Of a stretch of 5,199 nt of DNA, positions 1 to 4,729 are shown one piece after another. The stretch covers positions 1 through 5,199 of the forward strand of contig JAILIJ010000214.1 of NCBI GenBank assembly GCA_024695315.1, written 5' to 3'. The number at the start of each line of letters is the position of its first letter. The stretch's first letter is position 1. This DNA is from Bacteroidaceae bacterium. GTDB lineage: Bacteria; Bacteroidota; Bacteroidia; Bacteroidales; Bacteroidaceae. The notes below the pieces were generated by a model. That model worked only from the letters and a program-made list of their open reading frames with translations. It was not told where the DNA came from and did no database searches. Both the position numbers and the translations under genes were made by a program.

Positions 1-1482
1 GGCCACCTGTACTCCGTCAGGGTAGCGTACCACATTATACCTAATATTGCTATCTGTTATAGGACCAAAGTTCAAAGATGCTGTAGGAGCTGTCCAAGTC
101 AAGGTCACATTCATCTTCTGGTCAATAACAAGATTCATATCATTAGGGGCGGCTGGAGCATCTTCGCCATAGAAAGTGTGAAGTACGCGTTCTACAGACA
201 TGCCGTTTTCGTTAGATACCTTTACGCTGATACGATTTTTACCATTTTGTAATGCGGCATCGATAGAAAGCTCTTCACCTGGTTTACATTTCTTTTTTAT
301 AGGATTAGAGTATCCATTGACATAGATATATGCTGTTAATTCACCAGTTAGTTCTTGATTTGTTGCATACGTTTTTGTTGGAGCTGTAAACATCAACTTA
401 TTACCTTCAATTTTCAGATTTCTTACATTTGAAGGTGCATTATCTTTGGCGTAAGGGATATATAGTCCCGCCATTGATGCTCCTATTGGTTCATAAGTGT
501 AAATATCCTCAGACTTGCCTGTAGCAGGGTTATAGCAGCAGATATGGCTATAGCCTGAATTGTCTATGACATTATAGTACAATTTTCCAGTTGCAAAGTC
601 GAATGAGGCTGTGGTCATATTGTTAGAAATGTTCACGCAGTAAATATTGCTGTAAACTTTTTCTGATGTTCCGTCCTTGGCATTAAACTTAAATACATTA
701 CCATCATAGGTGAAGAAGTACACGCCATCTTTTGCTGTCGCTACAGACAGAGGGAATCCGCAGTCTGTAAGTTGTCCACGAGTAGATACAAGTTTACATG
801 ACAGATCGTCGCGGTTAATCTCAAGCATACCACTCCATGTAATCATGTAGAACTTATCGGCAGAGGCGTCGTATCCTATTCCTGTAGGATATTTGATAAT
901 CTTTTGAGTCTCTTCCTGCTCAGTATATTCATTATATTCAGTAATGGTTGGCAAATAATCATTTACCTGATTCACTTTTTCGCCTGTAATGGCATCGAAG
1001 ACATATATATTGTCATCTGCAAAGACATACCACTTGTCCTCTACGCGTGAATATGAGCAGTTTGAACCCAAATTTCCCGCTGGTAAAGTTTTATTGTCCA
1101 GTTCAACGTAATGCTGAGTTTGGGGAGCTATATATGATCCGAGTACTTGACCCTCAGACCATAAATTTATGTCATTGGTACGTGAGTCCATGACGGTGTA
1201 CATATAAATGCTGTCTGGGAATGTCTGTGAAGCCTTTATACGTGTCTGGCTCTTAGCCATAATTTTGTTGGCTGAGCTATTAACAAATGTTGAGGCTAAG
1301 AGTGAAGATTTAATTGACTTCTTGCTCTGAGCAACTTTGATAATGCCTGTAGTCTTCTTTTCTGCAAGCTGTACTTTCGCTTCGTTTTGTGTGTTACTGA
1401 AATTGATTGGCAGAGATTGGGCACATAGCGAGCCTGTACCAATCATATTCATACACATTAAGAGAGATAAACTCTTCTTCAT
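1..1482 (-). CDS. secreted propeller-like / fibronectin-III-like protein, 5' part (3' end beyond the window)
   Basis: This reading frame is open from an ATG at 1482 through 494 codons to the left edge, so the C-terminus is missing. Residues 1-21 form a signal peptide: MKKS, a hydrophobic core, then a likely cleavage at SLCA before Q22, a common Bacteroidetes pattern. A Ser/Lys-rich linker covers about 35-86. Residues about 90-345 consist of repeated short beta-strand blocks such as WYVFADDNIYVFDAITGE, GVYFFTYDGNVFKFNAKDG and LYYNVIDNSGYSHICCYNPATG, which resemble blades of a six- or seven-bladed beta-propeller. Residues about 346-440 are an Ig-like module. From about 441 an FN3-type domain begins (APAAPNDM, then LTWTAP, then YNVVR) and runs off the edge. 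No catalytic motif is visible; a surface adhesion or binding role is inference. The gene follows the TPR/HTH regulator in the same direction but has its own promoter-like region. By analogy it may end in a sorting tail like that of the right-hand gene. Confidence 0.88.
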   Translation of the reverse strand, partial: MKKSLSLLMCMNMIGTGSLCAQSLPINFSNTQNEAKVQLAEKKTTGIIKVAQSKKSIKSSLLASTFVNSSANKIMAKSQTRIKASQTFPDSIYMYTVMDSRTNDINLWSEGQVLGSYIAPQTQHYVELDNKTLPAGNLGSNCSYSRVEDKWYVFADDNIYVFDAITGEKVNQVNDYLPTITEYNEYTEQEETQKIIKYPTGIGYDASADKFYMITWSGMLEINRDDLSCKLVSTRGQLTDCGFPLSVATAKDGVYFFTYDGNVFKFNAKDGTSEKVYSNIYCVNISNNMTTASFDFATGKLYYNVIDNSGYSHICCYNPATGKSEDIYTYEPIGASMAGLYIPYAKDNAPSNVRNLKIEGNKLMFTAPTKTYATNQELTGELTAYIYVNGYSNPIKKKCKPGEELSIDAALQNGKNRISVKVSNENGMSVERVLHTFYGEDAPAAPNDMNLVIDQKMNVTLTWTAPTASLNFGPITDSNIRYNVVRYPDGVQVA

Positions 1483-1642
1483 ACGCATTTTTGAATTTAG
1501 TTTAGAAAAATTATTATTTCTTATTGAGTATTTTTTTGATTTTTTGTTTATATATATCCTTGGTCATTTGAAAATGGCCTCAGATGGACTTTTTAGATAA
1601 ATCCTAAAAAAGAATGTACTTTTACACCCGTTTCATTTTCTT
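1483..1642 (-). other. long A/T-rich 5' leader of the secreted-protein gene
   Basis: Between the predicted start of transcription (about 1642) and the ATG at 1482 lie about 160 bases with no open frame of note. The last 80 bases on the minus strand are very A-rich with runs such as AAACAAAAAATCAAAAAAA, and no AGGAGG-like site precedes the ATG. This fits Bacteroidetes translation initiation, which commonly relies on unstructured A-rich leaders. A weak 7-bp inverted repeat (TTTTTAG at 1590-1596, CTAAAAA at 1604-1610, 7-base loop) is present, but its near-total A/T content makes it a poor terminator or riboswitch candidate. Confidence 0.5.
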
Positions 1643-1655
1643 GGTGCAAAAGTAC
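1616..1655. promoter_or_regulatory. 13-bp imperfect dyad over the -7 box (operator candidate)
   Basis: Plus strand GTACTTTTACACC (1616-1628) is the reverse complement of GGTGCAAAAGTAC (1643-1655) except for one mismatch (A1624 against C1647), with a 14-base spacer. The right arm contains the -7 box and the dyad centre lies just downstream of the expected transcription start. Because transcription should begin at the inner edge of one arm, the RNA would not contain both complete arms. A protein-binding operator is therefore more likely than an RNA hairpin. The binding protein is unknown; the adjacent HTH regulator is an obvious candidate by position only. Confidence 0.5.
1647..1654 (-). promoter_or_regulatory. 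-7 promoter box (TACTTTTG) for the secreted-protein gene
   Basis: The minus strand reads TACTTTTG here, an exact match to the Bacteroidetes -7 consensus TAnnTTTG, and is followed by CACC. At the expected 19-21 base spacing upstream there is no TTG; the nearest T-rich stretch (TTTTTTAG) sits at about 22-26 bases. The -33 element is therefore weak, which suggests the promoter may depend on an activator. Transcription would start near 1641-1643. Confidence 0.6.
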
Positions 1656-1683
1656 TACATATTCAGTGTGGAAGACTAAAAAA

Positions 1684-1703
1684 TAGGGGGGACAAAGGGG
1701 GTA
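1684..1703. promoter_or_regulatory. paired G/C tracts one helical turn apart, upstream of the -33 region
   Basis: The plus strand carries G6 (1686-1691), ACAAA, then G5 (1697-1701), flanked by TA on both sides; on the minus strand this is TACCCCC TTTGT CCCCCCTA. The tracts start 11 bases apart, one helical turn, in otherwise A/T-rich DNA, about 30-50 bases upstream of the -7 box. A tandem direct repeat at this position is typical of an activator site, but no family-specific match can be claimed. The stretch lies in the 71 bases between the regulator's stop codon and the downstream -7 box. Confidence 0.35.
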
Positions 1704-1725
1704 CTAATGTGTTAAAAATAGTATT

Positions 1726-3381
1726 CTATAAGGATGAAATATAAGAACTTAATTCTTTGGAAGAGGAAAGGCCTAATTTTGCACTTACCCTCATCTTACG
1801 TTTCTTGCAAGAGTCGGGGGTAATATGTAAAAGAGAGGCTATTTCCTTGTTTGAAAGACGCATTCTTACATAAGATAAGAATCGTTTGTCTGACTCCAAA
1901 AGGTCGGGATGTTCCTTGTCTAAATTGCGGAAAAAATTAGGGTTCGAAGCCTCAAAGTTTAGCATATAGGAGTCTGTTTCATCATTCTCCTTCAACTGCT
2001 GACGTAGAGTCTTGATTATTTCTTGCAACTCACGGTCACCACCACGCGTGGCTTCGTGTTCGTTTAGTTCTTCTAGTAATTTAGAAATAAGACTGTTGCG
2101 TGACGATACAAACATGGAGGTGGCCGTTAACTCGTTGTTTTTCTGCTGAAGGGATTCGCGCATACGTTCCCTTTGGATTCGCGCAATCTGAGCCGTTTCT
2201 TGCACTTGCCGCTCAACCATCTTTTTCTCTTCTTGTTCGTTAAGCAACTTTTGAGCCATTAGCTCGTTTTTCCTCATTCGCTCGACAAGTCTATTGCGTA
2301 AAACGGTGAAAATGATTGCTGTAAGTAATAAGACGCAGCATAATAGCAAGATAAGCATATTACGATGGTTCGTGAATGTTGCTATCTTATTATCCATCTC
2401 GGCTTGCAACTTTGATGTTTCAATCTTTATCTTGTAGCGTTCCGTGAGTTGCTTATCCTGTACCTTCTGTAAGGAGTCTATATATACTTTAGACGAGTCC
2501 TTATAAGCAAGTGCAAGGTATAGTTCACCCTTCGTTTTATATATGTCCGATATGTTATTGTACAAGTCTGGCTTCATCTTTATAGATGCGTATTTTTCGG
2601 ATAGCCTGGCGTAATTTAACGCTTGATCTATATTTCCTTCGTCTTGCTCTATGCACATCAAAAAATAGTATATCGAAGCCTTGTCGCTATTTTGTGTCTT
2701 GTCCGAATGTATTATTTCTTTAGCAAGATTTTTTAGATTTGTTATCTTACCCTGACGCTGATACATCATGGCACGAACAACTTTAATACGCATCAAATCT
2801 GCGTCTTTATCCGACGACATATTTTGACTCGCTAACTTTAGGTAATATTCTACCTTATCGTATTGTCTTATCCTTAAATGGACACGTGCTATGTTTAGGG
2901 AATATGTGTAAATGTCTATTGTATCATTATGTTCTTTAGCTTTTTCAAGACATTTCTCCGTTATCTCAAGGGACTTGCCTATGTTGTTGTCATCATAGTA
3001 CACGGCACCAATTCCGTTCAGTATCTGGAGCTCAAGAATCCACCCAAGATTATTTGCTCGACAAATCTCTAAAGCTTCTGTAAAGCATTTCAGGGCTTCT
3101 CCATTTTCGTACGCAGAATAATAGCAATAGCCAATATCGTAGAGAGAAAGGCAATGCAAACTGTCTAAGTCTTCTGCTTCTGCCTTATTCTTGGCTGTGA
3201 AGAAATATTTTACCGCGGCTATTTTGTCTCCTTTGATTATAGCCTCCTCGCCTTTGCTAAGGAGCGCATTTATTTCTTTTGAGTTATTGGCATAAACAGT
3301 TATGGGTAGTGTCGAAAACACTACCATACAAATAGAGAGAACACCTAAAAATGTTCTATATGGTTTCATAATACTGTTCAT
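1726..3381 (-). CDS. membrane-spanning TPR sensor with C-terminal LuxR-like HTH (one-component regulator)
   Basis: A complete 551-residue protein ending in TAG. Residues 1-31 look like a signal peptide (hydrophobic core 11-29, possible cleavage VYA before N32). Residues about 36-305 hold some seven TPR-like helix pairs; the clearest are 79-111 (IGYCYYSAYENGEALKCF), 120-153 (GAVYYDDNNIGKSLE) and 237-265. One transmembrane helix lies at about 341-361, followed by basic RNRLVERMRK. A charged coiled coil covers about 362-440. The C-terminus has the Bacteroidetes signature NFEASNPNFFRNLDKEHPDL (475-493) and a LuxR/GerE-type HTH (about 494-551) with SNKEIASLLHIT and a recognition helix ending KLGL. 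The inferred topology is TPRs outside the cytoplasm and HTH inside. No kinase or receiver domain is present, so signalling would be direct. Two starts are possible, ATG at 3381 or at 3369 (MKPYRTF); the second gives a more usual signal peptide. The ligand and target genes are unknown. Confidence 0.92.
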   Translation of the reverse strand: MNSIMKPYRTFLGVLSICMVVFSTLPITVYANNSKEINALLSKGEEAIIKGDKIAAVKYFFTAKNKAEAEDLDSLHCLSLYDIGYCYYSAYENGEALKCFTEALEICRANNLGWILELQILNGIGAVYYDDNNIGKSLEITEKCLEKAKEHNDTIDIYTYSLNIARVHLRIRQYDKVEYYLKLASQNMSSDKDADLMRIKVVRAMMYQRQGKITNLKNLAKEIIHSDKTQNSDKASIYYFLMCIEQDEGNIDQALNYARLSEKYASIKMKPDLYNNISDIYKTKGELYLALAYKDSSKVYIDSLQKVQDKQLTERYKIKIETSKLQAEMDNKIATFTNHRNMLILLLCCVLLLTAIIFTVLRNRLVERMRKNELMAQKLLNEQEEKKMVERQVQETAQIARIQRERMRESLQQKNNELTATSMFVSSRNSLISKLLEELNEHEATRGGDRELQEIIKTLRQQLKENDETDSYMLNFEASNPNFFRNLDKEHPDLLESDKRFLSYVRMRLSNKEIASLLHITPDSCKKRKMRVSAKLGLSSSKELSSYISSL

Positions 3382-3387
3382 TACCTA

Positions 3388-3423
3388 TTATCGGCTATTA
3401 AGCTTACCACGTCTCTTGTACAT
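3388..3423 (-). other. tiny leader ORF (11 codons) before the regulator gene
   Basis: The minus strand reads an ATG at 3423 followed by MYKRRGKLNSR and TAA, then TAG GTA and the regulator's ATG at 3381, so it is in frame with the main gene but separated by two stops. A second 11-codon frame (MTQFYHVQETW, 3404-3439) overlaps it in another frame. Neither has a clear ribosome-binding site. Both lie inside the predicted leader of about 95 bases. A leader-peptide role is possible, but short frames like these arise easily by chance. Confidence 0.2.
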
Positions 3424-3428
3424 GGTAA
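3404..3428 (-). promoter_or_regulatory. leader hairpin upstream of the regulator start codon
   Basis: In the minus-strand RNA, UUACCAUGU pairs with ACGUGGUAA to give a 9-bp stem with one G-U wobble and a 7-base loop (ACAAGAG). It ends 22 bases before the upstream candidate ATG (3381), and no U-tract follows, so it is not a terminator. It could affect translation or message stability. The ATG of the tiny leader frame lies in its 5' arm. Confidence 0.4.
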
Positions 3429-3481
3429 AATTGTGTCATTAAGTTAACCTGTTTCCTTTTATTCTACTACATAATTTTTTG

Positions 3482-3512
3482 CAAAGGTAGACCAATTTAT
3501 ACTAACTCACAA
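3482..3512 (-). promoter_or_regulatory. Bacteroidetes-type promoter of the regulator gene
   Basis: On the minus strand the -33 element TTG (3510-3512) is followed by exactly 20 bases and the -7 element TACCTTTG (3482-3489), then C. This matches the TTG / TAnnTTTG consensus of the Bacteroidetes primary sigma factor at ideal spacing. Transcription should start near 3476-3478, giving a leader of about 95 bases. It is the best promoter in the window and implies that the regulator is transcribed independently of the right-hand gene, which is also cut off by a terminator. Confidence 0.8.
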
Positions 3513-3528
3513 TACCTAAAAATTGTGA
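3507..3528. promoter_or_regulatory. perfect dyad TCACAAT-N8-ATTGTGA over the -33 element (operator candidate)
   Basis: TCACAAT (3507-3513) and ATTGTGA (3522-3528) are perfect inverted repeats separated by 8 bases, 22 bp in all, and the -33 TTG lies within one arm. Occupancy would be expected to block or alter RNA polymerase binding. The length and symmetry suit a dimeric HTH protein, so autoregulation by the downstream gene product is plausible but unproven. The 9-mer AAAATTGTG, which includes part of one arm, recurs at 3427-3435 in the leader, and a TCACAAT half-site recurs at 4145-4151. Confidence 0.5.
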
Positions 3529-3943
3529 ATTTACACAGGTCAATTCTTTATTTAGATTTGTATTTTATACTCAATATTTATTAAGAATCATTTGTATTTG
3601 TTTGACAATAAAGTCTTTCTCACTCTATGTGTTTTTACTATTTTCATCGTTTATTTTATACATTCACCCGTCACATCTTTACTGAACACGGTAGGATAGT
3701 GGAACGAAAATTTAGAAAATTAGAGGAAATTTTTTTATAATGTTATACGTTTTTTGGGGTAATTCGTAGTACAAATCTTAATTCTTAACTCTTATTTTTT
3801 TTAGCGACCACGGAAGGCACGGAATATGCGACAGATACTTGCAACAATCTTGTCCAATAGGTCTTTTTCTAAACGAAGAACCGATAATTTGACCGTGTAA
3901 ATCGAGGAAATGGTTGTTGCAAAACATCATACTCTCAGTTTGT

Positions 3944-3991
3944 AAGTGAGTCTAAAATGCTGAAAATGGGCTCGAAATGAGTCTAAAATGC
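3944..3991. repeat. degenerate ~10-bp tandem repeat with 17-bp direct-repeat ends
   Basis: AAGTGAGTCTAAAATGC (3944-3960) recurs as AAATGAGTCTAAAATGC (3975-3991), one mismatch in 17 with the last 14 bases identical. Between them two looser units carry the same AAATG core, so A/G-AAATG occurs four times, starting at 3954, 3963, 3974 and 3985, that is at 9- to 11-base spacing. This looks like a decayed minisatellite or an intergenic repeat element; no function is evident. Confidence 0.5.
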
Positions 3992-3998
3992 GTCTTAG

Positions 3999-4040
3999 AA
4001 GGCACTTATTAAGGGAATAAATGTTTGATTTTTGTGCCTT
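3999..4040. repeat. inverted repeat AAGGCAC / GTGCCTT with nested small hairpin
   Basis: AAGGCAC (3999-4005) pairs with GTGCCTT (4034-4040) across 28 bases. Within the gap TTATT (4006-4010) pairs with AATAA (4016-4020) around AAGGG. It directly follows the tandem repeat at 3944-3991, so the two may be one intergenic element. There is no T-tract after it on either strand, which argues against a terminator. Confidence 0.3.
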
Positions 4041-4121
4041 TCCCAGTCTTAGTATAGGAGAGTGTTATCGCTAAACATATCATATATTATTGATATAAAT
4101 CTTTATAAATAAAATAATAAC

Positions 4122-4155
4122 TTGAATTGCTAATTCAGTCACAGTCACAATTCAA
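4122..4155. repeat. 8-bp perfect inverted repeat TTGAATTG / CAATTCAA
   Basis: TTGAATTG (4122-4129) and CAATTCAA (4148-4155) are exact reverse complements around an 18-base loop that contains a doubled CAGTCA (4136-4147). The setting is A/T-rich with no gene nearby on either side. It may be a binding site or chance; no gene start depends on it. Confidence 0.3.
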
Positions 4156-4195
4156 AATACAAGTATACACTATTCTATTTATCTTCTATGGTTGT

Positions 4196-4291
4196 AAATC
4201 TCTTGAGTCAATCAATATTCCGAAAGGAACACGAGATAAATTTAAAATTATGGTGGGTAGGTATTATGTGGATGAACTTGTTGAGATATAA
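4196..4291 (+). pseudogene. possible gene relic with an IPKGTRD motif (hisS-like N-terminus?)
   Basis: This plus-strand stretch encodes KSLESINIPKGTRDKFKIMVGRYYVDELVEI before TAA. IPKGTRD matches the conserved opening of bacterial histidyl-tRNA synthetase (IPKGTRDF, then MAKRNYIFDTI in Bacteroidetes as I recall it). The following MVGRYYVDELVEI shares M, R and Y at similar spacing if one residue is missing. No start codon precedes the motif in a sensible place and the frame stops after about 32 residues, so any gene would be a fragment. A chance seven-residue resemblance cannot be excluded without a search. Confidence 0.2.
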
Positions 4292-4586
4292 TCAATAGGA
4301 GAAAGAAATAATAATATGATAATTGTAGAAACGAAGCGAAAGAAAGCTGAACGATATTGAAGCTTTATCTAAATGCTATATTAGCGGATGTGACAAGTAG
4401 CACGAAGGATGATCTGAAATAACTTGATCGGTTCTGTTCTTTTGGAGTACTCTTGTGCCCTTCAGCGGGGAAATGACGGCTACATGTGTGAAAGCAATAT
4501 GGTAGGGGATTAAGGTGTTTGAAAATAGCGATGTGGACACGTCCTTTTTTCAAATAATACGATTATAGGCTTGAAATTTTCAGAAC

Positions 4587-4648
4587 AAAAATTTGGGAAG
4601 TCGCTTGGACACTAAAATTTCTCTGTGTCGTATGGCAGACTTCCCAAA
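4587..4648 (-). terminator. rho-independent-type terminator of the right-hand gene
   Basis: TTTGGGAAGTC (4592-4602) and GACTTCCCAAA (4638-4648) form a perfect 11-bp stem. On the minus strand the stem is followed immediately by TTTTTG (T5 at 4587-4591). The 35-base loop can extend the stem by two G-C pairs past a bulged base and holds a second stem, GACAC (4608-4612) with GTGTC (4625-4629). The hairpin begins 81 bases after the stop codon of the right-hand gene and the T-tract is on the correct side for it. The loop is longer than in a textbook terminator, so a 3'-UTR structure or processed small RNA is an alternative. Confidence 0.65.
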
Positions 4649-4729
4649 AGATAGATCTCTTTAACTTCTTTATTACTTTCCTATAACTCTTTTTAACTTC
4701 AAGCAAGTGAGGCGTTTGCTGAACTTGAG

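Larger units (their letters stand above)
3529..4586. other. long A/T-rich intergenic stretch without a convincing intact gene
   Basis: About 1.06 kb separates the regulator's promoter region from the terminator of the right-hand gene. All frames are broken by stops at short intervals. The longest ATG-started frame, 62 codons on the minus strand at 4365-4553, has a Cys/His/Pro/Ser-rich composition with no recognisable motif and no promoter match. Smaller frames with protein-like composition (minus 3801-3926, plus 4196-4291, plus 4372-4422) look more like decayed gene fragments than functional genes. Short tandem and inverted repeats at 3944-4040 and 4122-4155 are listed separately. No tRNA, CRISPR or transposase was seen. 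Confidence 0.55.

Noticed and set aside
1337..1600. 87-codon plus-strand open frame starting MIMPVVFFSAS
   Set aside because: It lies mostly antisense to the signal-peptide region and leader of the secreted-protein gene. Its Phe/Ile/Leu-rich composition follows from reading the A-rich leader backwards, and it has no promoter match.
3507..3528. CRP/FNR-type binding site
   Set aside because: The half-sites are in the opposite order (TCACA...TGTGA rather than TGTGA-N6-TCACA), so this is not the standard CRP consensus.
3553..3560. Plus-strand TAGATTTG as a promoter -7 box
   Set aside because: It matches TAnnTTTG, but the nearest upstream TTG is 27 bases away and no plus-strand gene follows.
3778..3930. 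50-codon minus-strand frame with ATG start (MMFCNNHFLDLHGQ...)
   Set aside because: No domain, no promoter match and a random-looking composition; the neighbouring frame at 3801-3926 is more protein-like.
4365..4553. 62-codon minus-strand frame (MKKGRVHIAIFKHLNPLPYCF...)
   Set aside because: No recognisable domain, odd Cys/His/Pro/Ser composition, no promoter match upstream, and it overlaps plus-strand gene-relic sequence. It could be conserved as an antisense shadow of a decayed gene, but nothing supports it as a protein.
4592..4648. Inverted repeat as ends of a small mobile element
   Set aside because: Only 35 bases lie between the arms, no target duplication is seen, and a T5 tract on the correct side of the preceding gene fits a terminator better.
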